Of a DNA stretch of 24,520 bases, positions 15,896 through 22,996 are shown one piece after another (the stretch's first letter is position 1; every line of letters starts with the position of its first letter). The stretch lies in NCBI GenBank assembly GCA_946885425.1, contig CAMPGJ010000005.1, forward strand, positions 1 through 24,520, in the 5' to 3' direction. Source of the DNA: an uncultured bacterium. GTDB taxonomy: Bacteria > Patescibacteria > Microgenomatia > Levybacterales > UBA12049. Below the pieces are notes generated by a model. That model searched no databases. It was given only the letters and a program-made list of their open reading frames with translations, and was not told the origin of the DNA. A program made the position numbers and the translations under genes.

Positions 15896-16954
15896 TTATT
15901 GCCCCTCTCTGCTGCTCAATTCTCGCAAGAAGAGATTATAATCAAATTGATTTACATGACCGTCATCAGTCAAATCTGCAAGAACAGCATTGCCTTGTGC
16001 ACAATCTGTTGCTTCCAGGAGGTCACTATAGCAGCCCATCAGAGTATTATAATCAACGATATTTATACTGTTATCGCCATTTATATCTCCCAATACCATA
16101 GCAACAGGAGGAAGATATGCTGTCTGACCCACATTAACAGTCTGTATCCCGGGGACAACAACGCGCAAATATTTACCAGTCTTTACCTTTACCGTGTACA
16201 CCCCTGATTGAAAAGATGATCCAAGACTTATCGTCCCATCAAAAAGTCCCGATGATGCATTGTAATTAACATTACCTGTCTTAGTTTCAACAAGCTGATT
16301 TTGATTATTATACATTTCTACTGAAACTTGCCTCTGCGAGTGCAATGGAGACATATTTCCTTCAGAAACAGGATTTACACTATCTCCGCCTTTTCCTATA
16401 CCGTGTAATGCAAGTGTTACTGATAAATTAGTGGCACCAGGTACAGGAGTTGCTGTGGGTCCAAAAGAAATTGTCGGGATAACCGGAGTTGGTGTGGGGG
16501 TCGGGAATGACGTAGGAAGCTGCTGAATTGGAGTCGGTACCCTTGTGGGTGTAGGAGTTGGAATTCTTGTCGGTGTAGGTGTTGGTGTTTTTGTCGGTGT
16601 AGGAGAAGTGCATCTCCAGAACCAACAATTATATCCACCATAGCTGTTAGAGCTAACTACAGGAGAGGTTGGATAAGGTGTCGGTGTTCGGTTATAGTCA
16701 TTGTTGTTATAGTCATTGTTGTTGTAGTTACTGTCGTAGTCGTTGTCATAATTATTGTTGCTGTCATAGTTGTTATAACCCGAGGCCTGACTCCGCTGGT
16801 CCTGCTGCTGCTGAGATAGTGAGACAGACGCAACAGCACCAACTCCCAAAATAGCCACTGCTAAAAGAGAAAACTGCATTTTTAGTCCCGAATGCTTTGG
16901 GGTAGGTTCTTTTACTCCCCCCCCTGATGTATATGATCCTTCCCAATCATCCAT
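15896..16954 (-). CDS. Membrane-anchored Asn/Asp/Tyr- and Pro/Thr-rich protein with dockerin-like C-terminus
   Basis: 352 aa, paralogue of the downstream gene at 14533-15735. It begins with the same cytoplasmic signature (MDDWEG versus MNGWEG), then a membrane anchor (~27-48, SLLAVAILGVGAVASVSL), a low-complexity NNYDSNNNYDNDYD-type block (58-90), a Pro/Thr stalk (91-170) with KTPTPTPTRIPTPTPTRVPT, and a beta domain starting LSVTLALHGIGKGGDSVNP. The C-terminus has two dockerin-like calcium loops (DINGDNSINIVDYN and DLTDDGHVNQFDYN), again with a cysteine pair (C308, C318). Both paralogues end in NQFDYN.FLRELSS. C110 and C115 in the stalk have no counterpart in the paralogue. Surface location is inferred from the single anchor; the ligand of the dockerin-like part is unknown. 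Confidence 0.85.
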   Translation of the reverse strand: MDDWEGSYTSGGGVKEPTPKHSGLKMQFSLLAVAILGVGAVASVSLSQQQQDQRSQASGYNNYDSNNNYDNDYDSNYNNNDYNNNDYNRTPTPYPTSPVVSSNSYGGYNCWFWRCTSPTPTKTPTPTPTRIPTPTPTRVPTPIQQLPTSFPTPTPTPVIPTISFGPTATPVPGATNLSVTLALHGIGKGGDSVNPVSEGNMSPLHSQRQVSVEMYNNQNQLVETKTGNVNYNASSGLFDGTISLGSSFQSGVYTVKVKTGKYLRVVVPGIQTVNVGQTAYLPPVAMVLGDINGDNSINIVDYNTLMGCYSDLLEATDCAQGNAVLADLTDDGHVNQFDYNLFLRELSSREGQ

Positions 16955-17023
16955 AGATAACGCAGACCTATGAAAAACCTCCGCAAACCCACGCAGAAAA
17001 TTTACATACTCCTACTAATACAA

Positions 17024-17052
17024 GTACAACAGAAAGCATATAAGGATGTCAA
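17024..17052 (-). promoter_or_regulatory. Candidate promoter for the dockerin-protein pair
   Basis: On the minus strand a perfect TTGACA (17052-17047) is followed after 17 bp by TTGTAC (17029-17024), a poor -10. It lies in the 121-bp gap between argS and the first dockerin gene, ~70 nt before the ATG. Confidence 0.3.
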
Positions 17053-17075
17053 GAGAAAAAATGAGAAATAAATTT

Positions 17076-18791
17076 TTACATCCGATCCGGGGGTGTTATA
17101 CCCAAGAGGCCTAGTCCTTGCTTAATAACCTTCCCTGTCGCATCGGTGATTGTCAGACGAAGATTTCTTGCATCACCTTCAGCTTTGAGAATCTGATGTT
17201 TTTGATAGAACAAATTGAACGATTGAGCCAACTCAAAGAGATATGTACACAAAATACTCGGAGCAAAACGGTTGGCAGCCTCTTCCATAATCTCACTGAA
17301 TTGAGAAAGCAGTAAGAGAAGATCTCTCTCTTCAGGTTGTAGGTTGTAGGTTGTAGGTTGTAGTGAGCTTCGCTCTTCCGCTTTTGCGAGGATGCTTTGT
17401 GTTCTCACAAAAGCATATTGCATGTATGGTCCGGAATTTCCTTGCATATTGAGGATATCATCCCAGTCAAACACAATATCCTGCTTGGAATCCCGCTTCA
17501 GATCATTCCACTTAATCGCCCCGCTGGCAACCATTTTAGCTATTTCTAATCCTTCTTGTCCTTCTAATCCACCTAATTCCCCAGCTCTCTTCTCCGCTTC
17601 AATCAGCACATCCTCCAACCACACCACATTGCCCTTCCTTGTCGACATCTTCCCTTCTTTGAAACGGAAAAGTCCATGTTTTACGTGTACACGCTGACCT
17701 TCTTTATACCACCCAAGTAACTTTTCTACTTCAAAAATTTGCTGCATGTACAAAGACTGCTCCCCACCAATTTCATTAATCACTACAATATCTTCACCAT
17801 AGTTCTCTTTTCTAAACTTATCAGTAGCTAAATCACGAGTAGCATACAAGGTGGAACCATCTTTTTTTAAGATCATCAGGGGCGGATATTTATTCCCGGA
17901 GAAAAACACTAATTTCGCTCCTTCTTCTCCCTCTTTAAGCAGTCCTTTTTCTTCCAACTCCTTTACAATGGGACTCATCTTATCTTCAAAAAAAGACTCG
18001 CCATAACCACGGCCATTATTTTCAGTAAATGTAACACCAAGCTGTTTATAAATTCCCTCAAACTCACGCCATGACCAATCAATACATCTTCTCCAAAGCC
18101 TTCGCGCCTCCTCATCTCCATCTTCAAGCTTTTTGAACCATGTTCTTGCCTCATCATTAAGCTCAGGCTGCTTCTCCGCTTCCTCATGAAACTTCACATA
18201 AAGATAAACCAACAGCTTCACGGGACGATCCGAATTTTCAATCTCTTCTTCATTCCCCCATTGCTTGATCGCGTATATTTGTTTCCCGAACTGTGTCCCC
18301 CAATCTCCTAAATGGTTATCGCGATGCACCTCCCAACCGGTCGCTTGCAATAGATTTGCAACAGCATCACCGATAATAGTCGACCGTAAATGACCAACGG
18401 TAAATGGTTTAGCTATATTGGGAGAAGAATATTCAACAACTACTTTCCGTCCTTTATTGTCATCCTGGACTTGTTTCAGGATCTCATGAGGGTTCCTAAG
18501 AACATCTAATAGCTTCTCGTTACTGACCCAAAAATTAATAAACCCAGCACCCGCGACCTCAATCCTATCAAATATGCCCTGAGAGTCCAACGGTTCACCC
18601 TGCAACTTCTGCGCAATTTCCTCACCCAGCACCCGCGGATTCTTACCCAACTTTTTCGCCACTATCAAAGCCACATTACTCGAATAATCTCCATTCTTTT
18701 TATCCCCCGGATACTCTACAACAGGATTAACCCCCTCAATTCCAAACTCTTCTAAAACCAACGCAAGCTGTTTCTTAATTTCTTCTTTCAT
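17076..18791 (-). CDS. argS: Arginyl-tRNA synthetase with repeat-derived insertions
   Basis: 571 aa, a complete class I synthetase. The HIGH-type motif is YSSPNIAKPFTVGHLRST (121-138). The KMSKS-type motif is KMSTRKGN (381-388). LGDWGTQFGKQ (161-171) and the C-terminal LLGITPPDRM are typical of ArgS. It charges tRNA-Arg with arginine. Two short segments look repeat-derived: residues ~102-112 (HEILKQVQDDN) are translated from a family C palindrome just before the catalytic core, and ~476-486 (SSLQPTTYNLQ) from a tandem TACAACC heptamer between the catalytic and anticodon-binding parts. Both keep the frame and fall between conserved blocks, so the enzyme should still work. A TATAAT 8 nt before the ATG suggests a leaderless mRNA. 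Confidence 0.95.
   Translation of the reverse strand: MKEEIKKQLALVLEEFGIEGVNPVVEYPGDKKNGDYSSNVALIVAKKLGKNPRVLGEEIAQKLQGEPLDSQGIFDRIEVAGAGFINFWVSNEKLLDVLRNPHEILKQVQDDNKGRKVVVEYSSPNIAKPFTVGHLRSTIIGDAVANLLQATGWEVHRDNHLGDWGTQFGKQIYAIKQWGNEEEIENSDRPVKLLVYLYVKFHEEAEKQPELNDEARTWFKKLEDGDEEARRLWRRCIDWSWREFEGIYKQLGVTFTENNGRGYGESFFEDKMSPIVKELEEKGLLKEGEEGAKLVFFSGNKYPPLMILKKDGSTLYATRDLATDKFRKENYGEDIVVINEIGGEQSLYMQQIFEVEKLLGWYKEGQRVHVKHGLFRFKEGKMSTRKGNVVWLEDVLIEAEKRAGELGGLEGQEGLEIAKMVASGAIKWNDLKRDSKQDIVFDWDDILNMQGNSGPYMQYAFVRTQSILAKAEERSSLQPTTYNLQPEERDLLLLLSQFSEIMEEAANRFAPSILCTYLFELAQSFNLFYQKHQILKAEGDARNLRLTITDATGKVIKQGLGLLGITPPDRM
17334..17363 (-). repeat. Tandem heptamer repeat inside argS
   Basis: About four copies of GGTTGTA (TACAACC on the coding strand) lie in frame in argS and encode SLQPTTYNLQP. 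Three copies make one full 21-bp, 7-residue period, so copy-number changes that are not multiples of three would shift the frame. Confidence 0.85.
18459..18485 (-). repeat. Family C palindromic element inside argS
   Basis: GTCATCCTGGACTTGTTTCA followed by GGATCTC nearly matches the arms of the palindrome at 22917-22996 (one changed base relative to the second arm). It is read in frame as EILKQVQDD in argS. The arrangement resembles the Rickettsia palindromic elements found in frame inside genes. Confidence 0.8.
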
Positions 18792-18799
18792 ACTGCATA

Positions 18800-18805
18800 A
18801 TTATA
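18800..18805 (-). promoter_or_regulatory. -10 box close to the argS start
   Basis: A perfect TATAAT on the minus strand ends 8 nt before the argS ATG (18791). There is no Shine-Dalgarno sequence and no good -35 at 16-18 bp. Spacing predicts transcription starting at or near the A of the ATG. Confidence 0.45.
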
Positions 18806-18876
18806 CTACAGTCTGAGTAGTATCCCCTAGCACCTAAAACGCATCTCCTGGGTACAATCTCTTACAATCAGTACTC

Positions 18877-18903
18877 TTGCATTTTCTACAATTCCCTGAT
18901 AAT
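18877..18903 (+). promoter_or_regulatory. Candidate promoter for the response regulator gene
   Basis: TTGCAT (18877-18882), a 15-bp spacer (short) and GATAAT (18898-18903, 5 of 6 matches) stand 8 nt before the ATG at 18912. No Shine-Dalgarno sequence is present, so a leaderless mRNA is likely. Confidence 0.4.
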
Positions 18904-18911
18904 CTGGACTT

Positions 18912-19301
18912 ATGAAGGTCCTTATTGTTGATGATGATCAAGCTCTGGTTATGACATGGTCAATAGCCCTTAAAAAAGAAGGCTATGAGATTATTACAGC
19001 AGCAAATGGTCAGGAAGGAATAGATAAAGCAAAGAATTTTCATCCTGACGTAATTCTTCTTGATCAGATCATGCCGGACCGGCTTGGTAATGACGTCCTT
19101 GTAAGCCTCAAGCTTGACTCAGATACTACAAATATTCCCGTTCTTCTAATTTCTAATTACAGTGAAAATCAGATGATGAAAGATGCAATCCAACAAGGAG
19201 CTGTAGATTACGTGCTGAAATACCAGATTGAAACATCAGATTTGGTACTCAGAGTTAAATCTATCCTCGAAGAAAAAGCTAATCAACCTTCTACAGCCTA
19301 A
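18912..19301 (+). CDS. Single-domain response regulator (receiver)
   Basis: 129 aa, one CheY-like receiver domain and no output domain. The acidic pocket is VDDD (D7-D9), the phospho-acceptor is D51 in DVILLDQIMPD, the switch serine is S81 in LLISNYS, and the conserved lysine is K103 in VLKYQ. It probably receives phosphate from the histidine kinase encoded 370 bp downstream. Without a DNA-binding domain it would act by protein contact or as a phosphate shuttle. The C-terminal tail EEKANQPSTA is flexible. Confidence 0.95.
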   Translation: MKVLIVDDDQALVMTWSIALKKEGYEIITAANGQEGIDKAKNFHPDVILLDQIMPDRLGNDVLVSLKLDSDTTNIPVLLISNYSENQMMKDAIQQGAVDYVLKYQIETSDLVLRVKSILEEKANQPSTA

Positions 19302-19320
19302 CAACAGGCATATATACAGA

Positions 19321-19348
19321 TTGCAAAATGATTGCGGAGTAATATAAA
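19321..19348 (+). promoter_or_regulatory. Candidate internal promoter in the signalling cluster
   Basis: TTGCAA (19321-19326), 16 bp, and TATAAA (19343-19348) lie 9 nt upstream of the ATG at 19358. This would allow separate leaderless expression of the small protein and the kinase. Confidence 0.35.
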
Positions 19349-19357
19349 CTTATTTAT

Positions 19358-19675
19358 ATGCTCGATGCTGCCCCAGATTTTAAAATTTTACTTAGCACAA
19401 TAATTAAAAATCAAATTGTTATTTTAGGTCCTGCTATAACGCTCGCCAAAGTTAGACATGTACGGGGAATTGCCGTCACAGACGATGGAACTGTTACTTC
19501 TCTATCCCAAAAGCCAGAACTCATCATAAATGAGTTATATGATCAATTTTCAGAACTATCTGCATTTATTGCAAAAAAGACTCTCGCTCCCGTCATGGAA
19601 CAGACACAGTCCCCTGCACCAACACCAAATCACCAAACCGAAGATAGTACACCTAAAACAGAACTTAAACCATGA
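19358..19675 (+). CDS. Small protein of unknown function, translationally coupled to the histidine kinase
   Basis: 105 aa; I do not recognise the family. Residues 1-70 look like a compact alpha/beta domain (FKILLSTIIKNQIVILGPAI, then KVRHVRGIAVTDDGTVTSLS) followed by a helix (PELIINELYDQFSELSAFIA). Residues ~78-105 are a Pro/Gln/Thr-rich flexible tail. There is no membrane segment, signal peptide or cysteine. Its TGA overlaps the kinase ATG (ATGA at 19672-19675), so the two are probably co-translated. The position between the receiver and the kinase suggests an accessory or adaptor role, which is an inference from context only. Confidence 0.75.
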   Translation: MLDAAPDFKILLSTIIKNQIVILGPAITLAKVRHVRGIAVTDDGTVTSLSQKPELIINELYDQFSELSAFIAKKTLAPVMEQTQSPAPTPNHQTEDSTPKTELKP

Positions 19676-21405
19676 TATTACTTTTAATTTCTATCGCTGC
19701 TACACTTGCATTTGGAACGGCTGCTGTTTTCTTCTCCATCCGGGAGGAAAAAGCAATTAAAAAACTTGTCGAAAATGAAGCGAAACAAAAACAGCGCCTC
19801 TATGAAATAACTATCCTAAAAGAAATCCAGGATAGAATCGGCTATTCATTAGATGTTGAAAAAATTGTTGATGTTATCACAACTAGTTTGGATGGTCTTC
19901 TCCGTTATTCATCAGTTTCAGCAATTCTTATAAAGAACGATAAATTGATTTTTAAAACGCACCTCCAGGAAGCAGTCAACCGCAACTTCATCGAATCTGT
20001 AAAAAAAAGCATGCTACTATCCTTGGGCTCGCTGCTTCAATCGCCTCCCGGGTCTGAAATATTGGATAATTTAACCGGTGCACCTTTTGATGACCTAAAC
20101 CAAGAAAAAGTACAATCATTCTTTCATATACCAATTACTGTGAACGACCACGTTGTAGGACTCATGAATATCTCTTCCACTAAACCAGATCAATATACTG
20201 AGGAAGAAATGACCATGCTCTATAAAATAGCAGACCTTGCTTCCCAAGCCCTCTCCAGACTGGAGAATATTCTTTCCGTTGAAAAAGGAAAACTTATGGC
20301 AATGATTGGTAGTCTTGCTGACGGAGTCTTTATGGTCGACGTTGACAGTCAATTGACCGTTATTAACAATGCAGCAAAAGAATTCTTACATGTTGAAAAA
20401 GATAATCCAAGCACACTTGACATATTAAGTGCTCTGCCTAATAGTTATAACTTCAGTGCAAAAATACAGCGGGCCATCAGCCACAAACGCATACTGGAAG
20501 AAAAAGATATGACTATTGGTGACAAAGTATTTCAATTATTTATCACACCTGTTTTTGATGTCAGTGTAACCACTGAGAAAAAAGTTTTGGGTGTATCAGT
20601 ACTTCTGCACGATATAACACTTGAAAAATCTATTGCCCAAATGAAGGAAGACTTTACCAATGTTATGGTACATGAACTTCGAAGCCCTCTTACAGCAATC
20701 AAGGCTAGCACAGATCTCCTTTTGACTGGTGAAGTAGGAGCAACAGACGATAAAAAAGACGAACTCTCTCAGGATGAAAAACATAAGCTTACCAGCCTGA
20801 TCTCAGAACAATCCAGAAAAATGCTTGATGAAATCGCTCTTATCCTTGATGCTGCAAAACTTGAGTCAGGTCTTTTCACCCTACAAAAATCTGTAGGCGA
20901 CCTAAAAAAGCTTATTCAAGAGAGAGCATCCTTTTTTTCACCGGCAGCAAAAGAGAAATTTATTACCTTTACTGTCGATATGGATCCCTCTCTACCTTCA
21001 TTTTCATTTGATCAAGTCCATGTCGGGCAGGTTATTAACAACCTTATTTCAAACAGTTTGAAATTTACTCCTTCAGGTGGAACGATTAAAATTAGCGCTA
21101 AACCTGCTATTGGAAATGTCATCTTCTCAGTTTCAGATACAGGTGTGGGAATACCAAAAGACAAACAGACGTTACTTTTCTCCAAATTCGGACAACTAAA
21201 GTCCGCCCATGGATCTAATGGCACAGGTCTCGGACTCTATATTGTGAAAGGAATTATAGAAGCTCATGGAGGGACCATCACACTTGAATCGGATGAAGGC
21301 AAGGGAACTTCCATAACTTGCACCTTACCACTTGAAGAAGCAAAAATTGAACACCCACTTATCTCCCAAGCACAGGAGACAAAACCTCATGCACACCTCA
21401 ATTAG
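19672..21405 (+). CDS. Sensor histidine kinase with GAF-like and PAS-like domains
   Basis: 577 aa. Residues ~1-23 form one membrane segment (LLLISIAATLAFGTAAVFFS), followed by a short coiled coil. Residues ~50-197 look like a GAF domain (start EIQDRIGYSLDVEKIVDVIT; later FFHIPITVNDHVVGLMNISS). Residues ~205-320 look like a PAS domain (SLADGVFMVDVDSQLTVINN). The HisKA site is VMVHELRSPLTAIKAS with H334. The ATPase part has N-box NNLISNSLKFTP (456-467), G1 DTGVGIP (489-495), F-box LLFSKFG, and G2 GTGLGLYIV (517-525). All key residues are present, so it should be an active kinase. With only one membrane helix it probably senses a cytoplasmic signal through GAF/PAS. The likely partner is the receiver at 18912-19301. 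Confidence 0.95.
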   Translation: MILLLISIAATLAFGTAAVFFSIREEKAIKKLVENEAKQKQRLYEITILKEIQDRIGYSLDVEKIVDVITTSLDGLLRYSSVSAILIKNDKLIFKTHLQEAVNRNFIESVKKSMLLSLGSLLQSPPGSEILDNLTGAPFDDLNQEKVQSFFHIPITVNDHVVGLMNISSTKPDQYTEEEMTMLYKIADLASQALSRLENILSVEKGKLMAMIGSLADGVFMVDVDSQLTVINNAAKEFLHVEKDNPSTLDILSALPNSYNFSAKIQRAISHKRILEEKDMTIGDKVFQLFITPVFDVSVTTEKKVLGVSVLLHDITLEKSIAQMKEDFTNVMVHELRSPLTAIKASTDLLLTGEVGATDDKKDELSQDEKHKLTSLISEQSRKMLDEIALILDAAKLESGLFTLQKSVGDLKKLIQERASFFSPAAKEKFITFTVDMDPSLPSFSFDQVHVGQVINNLISNSLKFTPSGGTIKISAKPAIGNVIFSVSDTGVGIPKDKQTLLFSKFGQLKSAHGSNGTGLGLYIVKGIIEAHGGTITLESDEGKGTSITCTLPLEEAKIEHPLISQAQETKPHAHLN

Positions 21406-21443
21406 AAAAATACTTTTCAATTCATTTTGAAAATTTTTGATGA

Positions 21444-21449
21444 TATACT
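21444..21449 (+). promoter_or_regulatory. -10-like box close to the start of the 158-aa gene
   Basis: TATACT (5 of 6 matches to TATAAT) ends 6 nt before the ATG at 21456. The -35 region is poor (TTGAAA is only 11 bp away). It fits the leaderless pattern of other genes here. Confidence 0.35.
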
Positions 21450-21455
21450 AAATTT

Positions 21456-21932
21456 ATGAGTAAAGAACAACATGCACCCCAGGAATTTTCAGGTATAACT
21501 ATCCAAAAAGATTTCATTAGGGCAACCATAGAGCATAAATATCTTGCTAGTTATATCTCAAATTCTTTTAAAGAGATTATTGCAGAAGTCGCAATTGACA
21601 TAAAACAAGCTCAGACAATCGATGCTGTTTTTGAAAAAGCCGGCAAGTATGACGGGATCATGGGGTATGAAGATAGACGGTATGAAAGAACAATATACCA
21701 TGAGTACAGAAATAGGATGAAAGCTCCAGATAAGAGCACTGACGGCGATATCCTTATGGATTTGAAGAAACAAGTAGCTTTCGATACGGCAAAAGCAAAA
21801 CTTATAAAGCAAAACGAAGATGAACGCTGGAAAAAACCGACAGAAATAATCCTTAAATCCGCCAAACTCTGCAAAGATCTTATCCCATTAAAGCAGAGGT
21901 TTGAAGTCTCACCTGATCCAAAGTATTTATAA
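21456..21932 (+). CDS. Hypothetical protein, mainly helical
   Basis: 158 aa; I do not recognise the family. The protein is charged and predicted helical, with no signal peptide or membrane segment. It has one notable charged, tyrosine-rich stretch (YEDRRYERTIYHEYRNRM, ~71-88) and a Lys-rich C-terminal half (VAFDTAKAKLIKQNEDERW). A 50-nt gap separates it from the kinase gene; it may be read from its own -10 box. It ends one base before the stop codon of the convergent hydrolase gene, with no room for a terminator. It is an ordinary ORF by length and codon pattern, and no overlapping ORF is more convincing. Confidence 0.7.
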   Translation: MSKEQHAPQEFSGITIQKDFIRATIEHKYLASYISNSFKEIIAEVAIDIKQAQTIDAVFEKAGKYDGIMGYEDRRYERTIYHEYRNRMKAPDKSTDGDILMDLKKQVAFDTAKAKLIKQNEDERWKKPTEIILKSAKLCKDLIPLKQRFEVSPDPKYL

Positions 21933-22913
21933 CTATTGCAAGACGCTCCAGCTAGCTCCATCGCTCACTATGTGCAAATCTCCATCTTCATCCGTCCGTA
22001 AAACAGGAACTTTTGCTTCCTGAAACAGGTCTAAAATCGCCTTATTTGGGTGTCCATAGCGATTACGTTGTCCTACTGAGATTACTGCGATTTTTGGCAG
22101 AATTTTTTGTACAATATCCTTGGTTAATCCAGTTCGCGAGCCATGATGGGGAGATTGCAGCACATCGATTTCTTTGTCTTGCAGATCTAACTCATCAACT
22201 ATTTCTCCCAGCTCCCCTGTCTGTGTATCCCCCGTGAAAAGAGCATGAAAATTACCAAAGGATAATTCTGAAACAAGTGAAGCAAACTCCTTACTCTCCC
22301 CAATCTTCCCCCCAGGACTGGTCCTATCGAGAAACTCTTTCGATGGACCAAGAATTGAAAGAGTTAGATTTTCCATTTTCCAGGTTCCATTTTCCATTGA
22401 TTTTTTATTTTGAAATTGACTATTTAAAGATTGACCGATAAATGGCAAATGGTAAATGGACAATGGAAAATTCCCAGCAGGGATCGTCCAGTTATCTCCT
22501 TGGTATACATAACGAATGGGTACACCTTGCACCCGAAGCTGCTTTATCAACCCCTGAAATTCACCTGATTTATTCTCAAGTTTTTCAGTAGCAAAAGCGG
22601 TAACACTATATCTTTCTAAAACATAGTACATCCCCATAAAATGGTCGGCATGAGGATGCGTGAGAACCATCAGATCAATGTTCCTTTCCCAAAAAGGCAT
22701 ATACGAAGACAGACAATTGAGCACTTTCCGGTCTGGTCCACCATCAATCAGCAAATTCTTTCCGTCTGGAGTTCTGATAAAAATTGCATCCCCCTGCCCC
22801 ACATCACAGAAGATAACGTGAAGTTTACCGTCATTGAACTTAAAGTATTCCATTACCGCCAAGCCCGCAAATAAAACTACGCTAATAATAGTAAGTAAAA
22901 TAGCTTTTCTCAT
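21933..22913 (-). CDS. ComEC-type metallo-beta-lactamase-fold hydrolase (separate C-terminal part)
   Basis: 326 aa from the ATG at 22913. An N-terminal membrane segment (AILLTIISVVLFAGLAVM) leads into VIFCDVGQGDAIFIRTPDGK, the typical start of the ComEC hydrolase domain. Metal ligands are in LTHPHADHFMG (H86, H88, D90, H91). FTGDTQ (~226-231) and LQSPHHGS (~252-259) give further ligands, and ISVGQRNRYGHPN (~278-290) is the conserved end. It likely degrades the non-transported DNA strand during uptake. Residues ~147-182 are translated from a family B repeat. An alternative ATG at 22940, inside the family C palindrome, adds nine residues (MLKQVQHDN). The gene lies directly downstream of the ComEC membrane part. 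Confidence 0.88.
   Translation of the reverse strand: MRKAILLTIISVVLFAGLAVMEYFKFNDGKLHVIFCDVGQGDAIFIRTPDGKNLLIDGGPDRKVLNCLSSYMPFWERNIDLMVLTHPHADHFMGMYYVLERYSVTAFATEKLENKSGEFQGLIKQLRVQGVPIRYVYQGDNWTIPAGNFPLSIYHLPFIGQSLNSQFQNKKSMENGTWKMENLTLSILGPSKEFLDRTSPGGKIGESKEFASLVSELSFGNFHALFTGDTQTGELGEIVDELDLQDKEIDVLQSPHHGSRTGLTKDIVQKILPKIAVISVGQRNRYGHPNKAILDLFQEAKVPVLRTDEDGDLHIVSDGASWSVLQ
22369..22472 (-). repeat. Family B element inside the ComEC-type hydrolase gene, copy 3
   Basis: The plus strand reads TTTTCCATTTTCCAGGTTCC and continues to AAATGGTAAATGGACAATGG and AAAATT. This is the reverse orientation of the copies at 9035 and 10526. It is read in frame on the minus strand and contributes ~35 residues (for example FPLSIYHLPFIGQSLNSQFQ and [11 protein letters not shown]). 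Confidence 0.85.
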
Positions 22914-22916
22914 ATT

Positions 22917-22996
22917 GTCATGCTGAACTTGTTTCAGCATCTAATGTTCCTTATACAAAATTGTTGTATGAGATCCTGAAACAAGTTCAGGATGAC
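22917..22996. repeat. Family C double palindrome at the comEC split
   Basis: Two ~26-bp copies in inverted orientation (22917-22942 and 22970-22996) flank a short AT-rich spacer. Each copy is itself a hairpin (TGCTGAA/TTCAGCA and ATCCTGAA/TTCAGGAT). The right copy contains the TGA stop of the upstream ComEC part, and the left copy contains a possible ATG (22940) for the hydrolase. The same unit lies inside argS at 18459-18485. Confidence 0.88.

Noticed and set aside
14533..16954. Cellulosome component
   Set aside because: Dockerin-like loops alone do not show this; there is no cohesin, scaffoldin or glycoside hydrolase in the window.
17334..17363. CRISPR array
   Set aside because: Units are 7 bp with no spacers, and the stretch is coding.
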